Part shown: positions 16,372 to 24,736 of the stretch, in pieces
How the letters are laid out: each line of letters opens with the position of its first letter
How positions within the stretch are numbered: position 1 is the first letter of the stretch
Assembly (NCBI GenBank): GCA_002707495.1
Contig: PAMZ01000021.1
Coordinates: 1-64,000 of the forward strand
Direction of reading: 5' to 3'
From: Halobacteriovoraceae bacterium
GTDB lineage: Bacteria; Bdellovibrionota; Bacteriovoracia; Bacteriovoracales; Bacteriovoracaceae
Length of the DNA: 64,000 bases
Program-made: the position numbers and the translations under genes
The notes under the pieces: generated by a model
What the model was told of the DNA's origin: nothing
What the model saw: only the letters and a program-made list of their open reading frames with translations
Database searches by the model: none

Positions 16372-16590
16372 CAAGTTGAGAGGGCTGCATTAAGTGTTTG
16401 TCTCAATCTTCAAGAAGGTAATGCCAAGTTTACCCAAAAAGATCGCAGAAGATTTTTCAATATTGCTTATGCGAGCCAATGTGAAGTTCAACTAGTACTG
16501 AAACTAGAGATGGTAACAGAGCTTAAAGAACTCTCATATTCCGTCGGAGGTCACTGTTACAGATTACAGCACCGAACACAAGGTCACTGA
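16372..16590 (+). pseudogene. Second four-helix-bundle (IVS-type) protein remnant
   Basis: The plus-strand frame from 16372 reads QVERAALSVCLNLQEGNAK, then DRRRFFNIAYAS, the central conserved motif of the same family as the adjacent minus-strand gene, with no start codon and no N-terminal helix. It stays open to TGA at 16588-16590. The two remnants are head to head and abut near 16370, so neither can be complete. This looks like the wreck of two insertions or of one inverted duplication. Confidence 0.65.
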
Positions 16591-16606
16591 ATACCGCTAA
16601 CAGATT

Positions 16607-18022
16607 TTAAAGCGTCTTCAAAAACTCAATTAAATCCAATTTATCTTCTTCACTCCAATTCGCCATCCAGGAAAAGTAGTGACCAGAATTTGAATGACCC
16701 ACACGTTTGGTATAATAGATATCTCTATCACCCCGCTCAGCTTTACGAAGGGCCCGTCTATATTCTCTTTGATTATAGGTCGTAAGTCCTACTTTCATTT
16801 TATCAAATCGTTTTTCTTCTCCAGCGTCCATCATGTCGAATACGATGGGTCTTTCACTTGGTTTTTTGAAAATCTCATAGAGGTTGGGAATGGAGGCGTT
16901 GTGCATATAGGGAAACCGAGACCAAACACCCCAAAGCTTGGGAGCGAAATATCCTTTTCCTATATTTTCACGATTAAAATAAAGAAGGTCGCTAAGACTT
17001 CCTTCTTCCACAAGTCTTTCAAGTTCTAAATCAAAACCCTGCATTCTCTCTGCATCAGTTTTAACTTTTGATAGTTCGATAACTTTTGGAGCTTCATAAA
17101 TGGGATAGCCTTGCATGTCTCTATTATGTTCTCCGTGACAGCCAAAACATCTATTTTCAGCGATGGCACGCCCACGGGTCACGCGCTCTTCTTTAATTTC
17201 AAAAGGATATTTTGGTGGCAAAAGATTTCCTAGAACATTATCCGCCATATGAATAAGCCCAGGAAGAACAGCTCGCAAATGTTCAGCGGAATCACTGGCA
17301 AATAACTCGGCCCCAAACATCCATGCATATGTATTTCCATTAGCGATTCCATCATAAAAAATACCCGCTGGGCGTTTTTCAGCAAATCCCCAAAGATGGG
17401 GAGCTTTAACTTGAAGCCTCGGCATATCACTTGGATATTGCCGACCTAGGTCTCGATAGAAAAATGTTTTAATAACTGAATCTGGGACTAGTCCACGAGT
17501 CAGGTTTCCAATGTTTTCATCATTAATGACATTGGCAAAATTCAAAGCCTTGTCATAGATATAGCGAAAATCATCATTAGTATCACGAAAAATTCTGAGG
17601 GCCCGTTGAACTCTTTCCACCTCTCGGCCAATTCTTTTGACATCAATAGTTTTGTTTCCTAGACCTGGAACAATGACCCCGGCCGCTTTTCCCGAGTGGC
17701 AAGCAGTACAACCAAGGACGCCAACTTCCATTCCTTTATACTTAACGCCGAAGACTCCTAGAAATTTTTTATCTTCGGTATAGGTAAATCCGTATTGACG
17801 GGCGATCCAAGCGTCTAAGACTCCGCCTTGTCTGGAACCTCCATCGCGATTCATTCCCCCTAAGAATAAAGAGATATTGGGAGTGATCGTTGCACCTCGG
17901 CCATTTTCAAAAAAATGAGTATTAAAAAACTCTTGTTCCGCTTTATTGTGAAGATCCTGGCGATCCATAGCTGTTGCAGAAAAACATAAACTTAAAATAA
18001 GTAATAGTCCTATTAGATTCAT
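16607..18022 (-). CDS. Periplasmic di-heme c-type cytochrome (peroxidase/RoxA-like)
   Basis: This 471-residue protein has a signal peptide (about 1-18) and two heme-attachment motifs: CTACHS near residue 109 and CFGCHG near residue 294. The C-terminal half has RFPYMHNASIPNLYEIFKKP followed by ERPIVF, a pattern shared with di-heme peroxidase, MauG and RoxA-like cytochromes, where the Tyr/His region lies beside the active heme. It is shorter than typical RoxA. It is followed 62 bp upstream on the same strand by a small membrane protein that could donate electrons. The exact reaction is unknown. Confidence 0.8.
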   Translation of the reverse strand: MNLIGLLLILSLCFSATAMDRQDLHNKAEQEFFNTHFFENGRGATITPNISLFLGGMNRDGGSRQGGVLDAWIARQYGFTYTEDKKFLGVFGVKYKGMEVGVLGCTACHSGKAAGVIVPGLGNKTIDVKRIGREVERVQRALRIFRDTNDDFRYIYDKALNFANVINDENIGNLTRGLVPDSVIKTFFYRDLGRQYPSDMPRLQVKAPHLWGFAEKRPAGIFYDGIANGNTYAWMFGAELFASDSAEHLRAVLPGLIHMADNVLGNLLPPKYPFEIKEERVTRGRAIAENRCFGCHGEHNRDMQGYPIYEAPKVIELSKVKTDAERMQGFDLELERLVEEGSLSDLLYFNRENIGKGYFAPKLWGVWSRFPYMHNASIPNLYEIFKKPSERPIVFDMMDAGEEKRFDKMKVGLTTYNQREYRRALRKAERGDRDIYYTKRVGHSNSGHYFSWMANWSEEDKLDLIEFLKTL

Positions 18023-18084
18023 TGAGATCTCCTGGGAATATTGTTTCGAGGAATTCTCACTTTGTCATTGATTTATTGCGTTAG

Positions 18085-18501
18085 TTAACGCCTGCGACCC
18101 TGCAGATGGTGGATGAGGTAGGCTAAAACGAAAACAGCGCTAACTGCGATGTGTAGATAGGCGGAATATTTTTGAAGATCCACCGCATAGACCACTTGAA
18201 CGAGGTAGCCAGAGAAAATCATGAGCAGCATAAAGATGACTAAAGTAATACCTGTCTTACGCTTGATAATGGCATTTTCATACATTCGAACGATGTGATT
18301 TTGCCAAAGAAGCCCAAAAGCAAAAATTAATAGCGGGGACAGTAATATATGGACACTTTGCCAGATTTCCTGGGAGGGATGAGGTCTTATTCCATATTCA
18401 GTTTCAAGCTGAAAAAAGTATTTATAAATCCCGTATATCACTCCATGCAATATAGTGAGGTAAGCCGCAATATGGGTAAATCTGTAATTGAGTCTGAGCA
18501 C
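18085..18501 (-). CDS. Four-helix membrane protein, b-type-cytochrome-like
   Basis: The 138-residue protein has four predicted transmembrane helices. Histidines sit in or near them (THIAAYLTILHG in helix 1, VHILLSPLLIFAF in helix 2, LHIAVSAVFVLAYLIHH in helix 4), as in small cytochrome b561/DUF4405-type heme proteins. It lies directly upstream of the di-heme cytochrome gene on the same strand, so the pair probably passes electrons from the membrane to the periplasmic cytochrome. Heme binding is inferred from His placement only. Confidence 0.55.
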   Translation of the reverse strand: MLRLNYRFTHIAAYLTILHGVIYGIYKYFFQLETEYGIRPHPSQEIWQSVHILLSPLLIFAFGLLWQNHIVRMYENAIIKRKTGITLVIFMLLMIFSGYLVQVVYAVDLQKYSAYLHIAVSAVFVLAYLIHHLQGRRR

Positions 18502-18558
18502 AATTAAATATACTTTTTAAAATAAGTATTGTCACTCATCCACCTGTTTGCTATACCT

Positions 18559-18596
18559 AACAAAAAGAAAATCAATAGAACAAAAAGGAAATCAAT
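18559..18596 (+). repeat. Tandem 20-bp direct repeat spanning the porin SD and start
   Basis: The 18-bp unit AACAAAAAGAAAATCAAT (18559-18576) recurs at 18579-18596 with one change (A to G) that creates AAGGAA, the likely SD for the ATG at 18595. The copies are 20 bp apart. Confidence 0.7.
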
Positions 18597-19854
18597 GCGT
18601 ACGTTGTTAGCTGCTCTCTTATTCTTTGGCCTAACTGTGGATTCAATAAATGCCCAGGAACTTAGTAATGAGGAACTCTCTAAAAGAGTTGAAATACTTG
18701 CAGATGAAATAAACCAATTAAAGGCTTATCAATTGTCTGTGAGTAAAAATGAGTCAAAATACGGACTTTCACCCTCAGCCTCCAAGGTCTACCATATACC
18801 TCAAGGTCTATCCGTTGGTGGATACGGTGAAGTTACCTATCTTCACGATAGAGCAGAGGATCAAGATGGTGATGCTATTGATAACGATCCAACATCGGAA
18901 GTCTTAAGAAATATTCTCTACCTTGGTTATAAATTTAATGACAAGTGGCTTATCAATATGGAGCTAGAGATCGAACATGTCTCTCAGGTCTATACTGAGT
19001 TTATGTATCTTGATTATCTTCACTCTCAGGAACTGAATTTTAGATCTGGTCTTATGCTCCATCCAATTGGATTTGTGAATGAGCTTCACGAACCAACCGT
19101 TTTTAACGGAGTCCTTCGTCCCAGAGTAGAGACAGTTATTATTCCTACAACTTGGAGATCGTTAGGGGTTGGTGCGTTTGGGACAAGTGGACGAAGCACT
19201 TACAAATTCTATGTTATGAACGGGATGAATGCTCAAGGTTTCAGCGCAAGTTCAAATCGGGGCGCTCGAAAGAGAGGTGGGCATTACTCTGACAGCGAAG
19301 AAAAAACAGATAACCAAAGAACAAGTACGGCCATTGCCGTTTGGAGGTATGATTTTCAAGCGACCGATTCACTTATGCTAGGGACTTCGGGGCTAGTTGG
19401 ACAAGCTTCAGGTGATAATGAGGATCTTGATCATAGAATGCTCTCATTGCATGCAGAATATAACTCTGGAGCCCATAGATTTCGCTTTTTAGGGGTGAGA
19501 AATACTTTTGCCAATGTAGACGACTGGAATGACGGATTCGAATCAGATGGAACGACTCAGAATGCTCAGTTAAACGAGTCTCAAACCGGTGGATATATCG
19601 AATATCAATACACTATTACTGGATCAGGTGGATCTAAGTATGTACCATTTATAAGACTGGAACAGATCAACTTGCAGGCCCAAAAAGCAGATGGTATTGC
19701 TGACGATGCTTCACTTGAAAGAAGACATGCGACAGTGGGTCTTAATTATTTTCCACTTGATAGAGTGGTCTTTAAAGCGGACTATACAAAAAATACTAAT
19801 GAAGCGGATTCAGGAGTTGATCAATTCGCACTAGGTTTAGGTTATAACTTTTAA
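18595..19854 (+). CDS. Outer-membrane porin-like protein
   Basis: From ATG 18595 the product is 419 residues: a signal peptide (MRTLLAALLFFGLTVDSINA), a short periplasmic coiled coil (LSNEELSKRVEILADEIN), then a large beta-barrel beginning GLSVGGYGEVTY with many aromatic/glycine strands and ending FALGLGYNF, a terminal Phe. The N-terminal coiled coil plus barrel resembles OprO/P-like or DcaP-like porins. AGGA lies 6 bp upstream. It is co-directional with an FMN-binding protein whose ATG is one base after the stop, and divergent from the cytochrome genes. Confidence 0.75.
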   Translation: MRTLLAALLFFGLTVDSINAQELSNEELSKRVEILADEINQLKAYQLSVSKNESKYGLSPSASKVYHIPQGLSVGGYGEVTYLHDRAEDQDGDAIDNDPTSEVLRNILYLGYKFNDKWLINMELEIEHVSQVYTEFMYLDYLHSQELNFRSGLMLHPIGFVNELHEPTVFNGVLRPRVETVIIPTTWRSLGVGAFGTSGRSTYKFYVMNGMNAQGFSASSNRGARKRGGHYSDSEEKTDNQRTSTAIAVWRYDFQATDSLMLGTSGLVGQASGDNEDLDHRMLSLHAEYNSGAHRFRFLGVRNTFANVDDWNDGFESDGTTQNAQLNESQTGGYIEYQYTITGSGGSKYVPFIRLEQINLQAQKADGIADDASLERRHATVGLNYFPLDRVVFKADYTKNTNEADSGVDQFALGLGYNF

Positions 19855-19855
19855 T

Positions 19856-20380
19856 ATGAGCAAATTTTTAAGCTTAATTTTAATACTATCAAGTTTAGGG
19901 GCGGTGGCAAAAAACCGTCCCTATACTGATGTTGTAGCCGAGTTAAACCCAAACAGCTGTCCAGTTAAAAAAGAAAACTTATTTTTAACAAAAAAACAAC
20001 GCGCCTTGATCGAGAAGAAGTCTGAGACAAAAGTTTATGGTGGTCTTGCTCTTCGTTATGTTATTAGATGCAAAGATGTAGAGCCGATTTTTTTATACGT
20101 AGATTCTCATATTGTGAGAACGTTAAATGAGACAGTTGTCATTAAAATTGAAGACGGGAAAGTAAGCGAGTATGAAGTGGCTTCATTTAATGAACCGCCA
20201 GAATATATAGCTCCCAAAAAATGGTTAGAACAATTCAAAGGGAAAAAGCCAGGGAAAGCGCTTAGAGTTATTGATGATATTGACGGACTTTCAGGCGCAA
20301 CTTTAACTGCTGGTTCTAGTGTAAGTGCTGTTAATAAAATTCTTGCTTTACACGAAGTCACATCTTCAAAGAATAAATAA
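19856..20380 (+). CDS. Periplasmic FMN-binding domain protein (flavinylation motif SGAT)
   Basis: A signal peptide (about residues 1-18) precedes a 155-residue FMN_bind-like domain. The motif DGLSGATLTAGSS (about 142-154) matches the sequence where ApbE attaches FMN through a phosphoester to Thr, as in NqrC, RnfG and other periplasmic flavoproteins. It shares an operon with the porin and overlaps the next gene by one base. With the nearby cytochromes this suggests extracytosolic electron transfer. No apbE gene is in the window. Confidence 0.8.
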   Translation: MSKFLSLILILSSLGAVAKNRPYTDVVAELNPNSCPVKKENLFLTKKQRALIEKKSETKVYGGLALRYVIRCKDVEPIFLYVDSHIVRTLNETVVIKIEDGKVSEYEVASFNEPPEYIAPKKWLEQFKGKKPGKALRVIDDIDGLSGATLTAGSSVSAVNKILALHEVTSSKNK

Positions 20381-21081
20381 TGCTAGCGCTCATTGGTGCA
20401 GGCTATACTCTTCAAAAATTTAAAAGTATTTATCCCGCTTATGACTTCTATGAGACTCACCGAGATAACCTCTTGGCCACGGAAGATCATGTTAAAGGAG
20501 ATCTGAGTTTTTTAGATAAGGTGCAGGGATTAGTCTTTTCACTTCCTCCCTCTAAGTCCGCATTAAATCTTGTAAGAAATCTAAACTTTGAAGGCAAGGC
20601 CATTCTTTTGTCTAGCATAGGGGTCTATTCTAAAGAGGAAGCAGTTATCAATGAAACCGGTGCTATAGGTATAAGTGAGCGTTCTCAGTTAATAAGACAA
20701 ATAGAAATTGAATTTCTAAAGCTTCCTGAAGCCGTTGTCTTAAGACTAGGAGGACTTTTTGATGAAAATCGTCATCCCGTAAAATATATTATTAAAAATA
20801 ACAGCCATCCTGAGGCGCAGGAATTAGTCAACTTCGTACATATAGACGATGTCTGTGAGTCGATTCATTTTATGCTTAAAAATAGAGGAGAGCATAAGGT
20901 TTACAATATTGTCGATCAGAATCATCCTACCAAAGAAGAGTATTACACCAAAATAGCTTCTCGCCTAAACTTAGAACCTATAAAATTTTCCAAAAACCCA
21001 GTTGTAAAAAGCCAAATTGATTCCAGTAGGATAATAAGCGAATTCAGTACAAATTCTGATTTTCTAAATAAAGTGAGATAA
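20380..21081 (+). CDS. NAD(P)-binding epimerase/dehydratase-like protein (atypical SDR)
   Basis: The 233-residue protein starts MLALIGAGYTLQKF, a shortened Rossmann GxGxT-type loop, and has SSIGVYS and VVLRLGGLFDENRHP plus VNFVHIDDVCESI, as in YeeZ-like and other extended SDR proteins. The catalytic YxxxK is not evident, so it may bind NAD(P) without typical catalysis. Its ATG overlaps the preceding stop (TAATG), and the symporter gene follows with no gap. The operon position does not reveal a substrate. Confidence 0.6.
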   Translation: MLALIGAGYTLQKFKSIYPAYDFYETHRDNLLATEDHVKGDLSFLDKVQGLVFSLPPSKSALNLVRNLNFEGKAILLSSIGVYSKEEAVINETGAIGISERSQLIRQIEIEFLKLPEAVVLRLGGLFDENRHPVKYIIKNNSHPEAQELVNFVHIDDVCESIHFMLKNRGEHKVYNIVDQNHPTKEEYYTKIASRLNLEPIKFSKNPVVKSQIDSSRIISEFSTNSDFLNKVR

Positions 21082-22449
21082 ATGGAAACTGCGCTTTTTT
21101 ATACTCTAATCATCTATTTTAGTTTGTTGGTTGGGCTTGCCCTTTTTATGTCAGGAAAAATGGAATCAGAAGAGGATTTCTTAGTCGGTGGGCGTAAGTT
21201 CAATTTATGGCTCACAACTTTTTGTCTCTTCGCTACTTGGTTTGGAGCTGGAACTTTAATTGCGGCAACTGATGAAGTGGCAGCTGAGGGACTTAAGGTA
21301 ACTGCATTAGAACCTTTGGGAGCAGGAATGTGTCTCATTTTGGCGGGAATCTTTTTTGCAAAGCCTTTGTGGGATATGCAGCTTATGACATACGCTGATT
21401 TTTTTCGTCAACGTTTTGGAAAGAGACTAGAGTTTCTAAGTGTCATGCTTAATATTCCGATTTATGTCGGATGGATTGCAGTACAAATTGTATCCCTCGC
21501 TAATATTCTGGGTGTTTTTTTTCCTGTCCCCGTTTGGGTCTTTATGATTGGTATTACTCTATTTGCCTGTTTTTTAACGATCTCAGGAGGAATGTGGTCA
21601 GTCTCTATAACAGATAGTTTTCAATTAATGATCATCATTATTGGATTAATTTATTTACTCATAAAAATTTCGGGGATGGTGCCAGAAGGGATTGCAGGTC
21701 TATTGGCACAGGTAGAAGACGATAAATTAGTTCTAATTCCTCATGAACGTATGGGAGACTTGTTTAATTGGATCGGCGTTTTTAGTATCTCCGCTTTAGG
21801 AAATATGACAGGGCAGGATCTAGGTCAAAGAATGTTCTCGGCCAAAAGTGCAAAAGTAGCAAAACTTGGGTGTTTAATTGCTGGTGTAGGCTATATTGCT
21901 ATAGGATCAATCCCAGTTATTCTTGGTCTGACTGCATCTCAGACATTGGGAGAATTTGAAGGATCGGTTATTCCTAACCTCATTAAAACTTATCTTGATC
22001 CCGTTACGGCAGTTATTTTGACTCTTACTATTATTTCTGCAGTAGTAAGCACCATAACCTCCGCACTTCTCGCACCTTCAAGTATGCTTTCGCATAACTA
22101 TTTAAAACATAAATTCCCAGATGTTGGATTACTTAAACTTTGTAAGTACGGAGTGATTGTTGTGGCAGTAATAAGTCTAGTGACGGCCTTTGCTGGGGAA
22201 GATGTTTATGGCCTTTTGGAAGCAAGCTATGCCATTGGTTTTGTCGGTTTTTTTGTTCCTGTTACCGTAGGGCTGTATTCAAAAAAATGGGATGAGAAAG
22301 CTATTCTGATTTCAGTTGTTGTGAGCTTGATCATCTGGCTTCCAGAAATGTTTGGGTACGAAAATCTTCCATACTCACTTATCGCTGTTTTACTTGGCTA
22401 TCCAGTTTATTTTATAAGCTTTAAGTATCTGAATCAGAAACAGGTGTAA
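21082..22449 (+). CDS. Sodium:solute symporter (SSS/SLC5 family)
   Basis: The 455-residue polytopic membrane protein has about 12-13 hydrophobic segments. It carries the family hallmark FLVGGRKFNLWLTTFCLFAT followed by WFGAGTLI, and later ISGGMWSVSITD and GNMTGQDLGQRMFSAKS. It starts directly at the stop of the upstream gene. The substrate cannot be assigned; its position next to the tryptophan-degradation cluster makes an amino acid or aromatic substrate possible. Its last 29 bp overlap the opposing carboxylesterase gene. Confidence 0.85.
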   Translation: METALFYTLIIYFSLLVGLALFMSGKMESEEDFLVGGRKFNLWLTTFCLFATWFGAGTLIAATDEVAAEGLKVTALEPLGAGMCLILAGIFFAKPLWDMQLMTYADFFRQRFGKRLEFLSVMLNIPIYVGWIAVQIVSLANILGVFFPVPVWVFMIGITLFACFLTISGGMWSVSITDSFQLMIIIIGLIYLLIKISGMVPEGIAGLLAQVEDDKLVLIPHERMGDLFNWIGVFSISALGNMTGQDLGQRMFSAKSAKVAKLGCLIAGVGYIAIGSIPVILGLTASQTLGEFEGSVIPNLIKTYLDPVTAVILTLTIISAVVSTITSALLAPSSMLSHNYLKHKFPDVGLLKLCKYGVIVVAVISLVTAFAGEDVYGLLEASYAIGFVGFFVPVTVGLYSKKWDEKAILISVVVSLIIWLPEMFGYENLPYSLIAVLLGYPVYFISFKYLNQKQV

Positions 22450-23974
22450 AACCTTCCTGACCGATTCGCATCATAGCGTTTTTCCAAGGAAGGACTTTCC
22501 AGTCAGGCCAGCGCTCTAGATTGTCTCCATTTGGATTTCCTGTATAGATAAAGTTCTTTAAATAGGCAGCCCAAAGGTTTTGTAGGTTTTTTACTCGCGT
22601 TGTTTTTAAATCTGAGTTTAAAAATCTCATGAAATGTTTCTTTTTAAACTCCTTTTTTTGAAAAAGAAGGGGAAGATCTATGGCATGGGTGGATTTAAAA
22701 AATGACTTCCATGGCTCTACTTCAGATTGAAAAAATAACTCATACTTAAATATGGCAGGTAGGTAGATCTTCGCTGCAGTTAGACTCGTATCTATTGCGG
22801 CTCTCATTCCCATATAACTCGTTCGATCTGCACTTTCAAAAGCTCTCATTTTTATGGGGTCATTGATAAAATCAAAAAGAGGTTGATCAGAACTATCACC
22901 ATTGGCGATCGTCCACATTTCTTGCTCTGATAAGCCTGCTAGAGGGGCAGCGCTAAAAAGAGTCGATTCATTTCGATTCATCCCCGTCATGAGTGGAACT
23001 TTGTGAAGGTTTCCAAAAACGAGAGAGCCTAGACCTAATTTTGGAAAAACAATTCCATCACTTATGTGCTGGATCGGGACAAGTGCATGAGAAATCTTTA
23101 CGATCTCCTCAGCAGTAAGACTGTAGAGAAACTCTTTTAATTTTTCGCCTTTCAAACGTGTATCGATTCCATGCAGTTTTTTGGCTTTGTCGACTAAGTT
23201 GTCACCCACCTGATCGGAAACAATTCTGGGGTAATTATTAGGAAGTCCAGAAGCACAATAGGCCCTATGAAATTTATCTCTAGCAAGGGGAGTTTGAAGA
23301 ATTCCCCATACATTCATACAACCTGCGGATTCTCCAGCAACTGTAATATTATTTTTATCGCCGCCAAAACGGTCGATATTCTCTCTTACCCATTCTAGTG
23401 CTGCAAGAATATCAAGAGTGGTATAGTTTCCTGAATGATCGAGAGCATTTTCTTGAATAAAATCTCTATGGGTAAAGGCCCCAAGAAGACCCATACGATA
23501 GTTAAATGTGACTATAACAGCATCAACAGCTTTAGAGAGGTCTTTAGCATCATATAGTTCATCCTGGCCAAAGCCCTTGAAGTTACTTCCTCCGTGGATC
23601 CAAAAGAAGACAGGCCTCTTTTTTCTAGAGCGAAGGGCAGGAGTCCAAATGTTTAGATAGAGACAATCCTCTTGGCCCACCACCGAGCCAAATATTTTGT
23701 CTTGAGTCCCTGAAAGGAGATTTTCAATTTGAGCACAACGAGTGATAAGATTTCTTCCGTCCCAAACATAATGGCGACGCTCTAATTTTCTTGGTGCTTT
23801 CCAACGAAGATCACCCACAGGAGGTTTTGCATAGGGAATACTTTGAAAATGAGAGTATCCTGCATGTTGAGTACCAATAACGGGTCCCTCATTTGTTCGA
23901 ACAAGTATTTTTCTAACAGCCAAAGCTTGAACGTTGATAAAGACAAAAATGGCAATAATTAAAAAGACTTTCAT
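22421..23974 (-). CDS. Secreted carboxylesterase type B
   Basis: The 517-residue protein has a signal peptide (about 1-19). The type-B esterase signatures are EDCLYLNIWTP, an oxyanion-hole region FFWIHGGSNF, the nucleophile elbow VAGESAGCMNV (Ser about residue 210), and a late HAIDLPLLF that supplies the catalytic His. The enzyme hydrolyses carboxylic esters in the periplasm or outside. It starts 16 bp after the stop of the SDR gene, so it may be the last gene of the minus-strand kynurenine operon, though its chemistry does not clearly belong to that pathway. Confidence 0.85.
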   Translation of the reverse strand: MKVFLIIAIFVFINVQALAVRKILVRTNEGPVIGTQHAGYSHFQSIPYAKPPVGDLRWKAPRKLERRHYVWDGRNLITRCAQIENLLSGTQDKIFGSVVGQEDCLYLNIWTPALRSRKKRPVFFWIHGGSNFKGFGQDELYDAKDLSKAVDAVIVTFNYRMGLLGAFTHRDFIQENALDHSGNYTTLDILAALEWVRENIDRFGGDKNNITVAGESAGCMNVWGILQTPLARDKFHRAYCASGLPNNYPRIVSDQVGDNLVDKAKKLHGIDTRLKGEKLKEFLYSLTAEEIVKISHALVPIQHISDGIVFPKLGLGSLVFGNLHKVPLMTGMNRNESTLFSAAPLAGLSEQEMWTIANGDSSDQPLFDFINDPIKMRAFESADRTSYMGMRAAIDTSLTAAKIYLPAIFKYELFFQSEVEPWKSFFKSTHAIDLPLLFQKKEFKKKHFMRFLNSDLKTTRVKNLQNLWAAYLKNFIYTGNPNGDNLERWPDWKVLPWKNAMMRIGQEGFTPVSDSDT

Positions 23975-23989
23975 AGGTTCCTAATTTTC

Positions 23990-24727
23990 TCAGTGACTTC
24001 TTAAAGCTCCACCGTCGATGGCAATACTCTGACCTGTAATATAGCTTCCTCTTTCACTGGAAAGAAAGCATGCTAGATCAGCCAGCTCTCTTGGATCTCC
24101 TAGTCTACCAGCAGGAACTATTTCTCGAATTCTTTCTTCGCTTAAATTCAGGTTTTTAATTCGATCTGTATTGGTATAGCCAGGAAGAAGAATATTAAAG
24201 GTGACTCCAAATTCTGAGTATTCATTAACCAGAGACTTTACAAGGCCTGGGAACCCCGCTCTAAAGGCATTGGATGTTGTTAAACCAGAAAGAGGTTCCT
24301 TGGCTGCTATACTTGAAACCATTAAAACTCTACCAAAACGATTCTTTTTCATTGAGGGAAGCAATTCATGAATGGCTTCAATTGGGCTCATCCATAGACT
24401 TTGATAATCTTTATGCCATTGCTCTACGCTCGTGTCGTCAAAAGAATTTTTTTCAGGGCCTCCGGTATTTGTAATGAGGATATCAATATGTCCCATTTTA
24501 TCTAATGCCTTTCGAGTCAATTCTTTGGCAGCTCCTTGTACTGAAAGATCGCAAGTGATGAAATGAGCTGCATTTATTTCATAAGCAGTTCGTTTCAGAT
24601 TTTCTTCAGTCCTTGAGCTAATACACACCTCAACTCCCTCGCGGACGAGTGAGTCGGCCACAGCCTTTCCAATTCCTTGGCTGGACCCCATGACTAAAGC
24701 TTTTTTTCCTCTAAGATTAAGTTCCAT
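23990..24727 (-). CDS. Short-chain dehydrogenase/reductase-like protein lacking the catalytic YxxxK
   Basis: The Rossmann motif GSSQGIGKAVADSL and NTGGP are present, as are VSSIAAKEP and the LLPGYTNTDRI segment typical of SDRs. Where classical SDRs have YxxxK, this protein has S-N-A-F-R (in TTSNAFRAG), so both the Tyr and the Lys are replaced. This variant is known from a subfamily annotated as SDR oxidoreductases. It sits between the ACMS decarboxylase gene (9 bp gap) and the carboxylesterase, so it is probably co-transcribed with the kynurenine genes. Its reaction is unknown. Confidence 0.8.
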   Translation of the reverse strand: MELNLRGKKALVMGSSQGIGKAVADSLVREGVEVCISSRTEENLKRTAYEINAAHFITCDLSVQGAAKELTRKALDKMGHIDILITNTGGPEKNSFDDTSVEQWHKDYQSLWMSPIEAIHELLPSMKKNRFGRVLMVSSIAAKEPLSGLTTSNAFRAGFPGLVKSLVNEYSEFGVTFNILLPGYTNTDRIKNLNLSEERIREIVPAGRLGDPRELADLACFLSSERGSYITGQSIAIDGGALRSH

Positions 24728-24736
24728 TATCTATCC

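Noticed and set aside
22421..23974. Carboxylesterase as a step of kynurenine degradation (alternative formamidase)
   Set aside because: It carries a signal peptide and is exported, whereas formylkynurenine is cytoplasmic; a proper KynB is present at 29807-30433.
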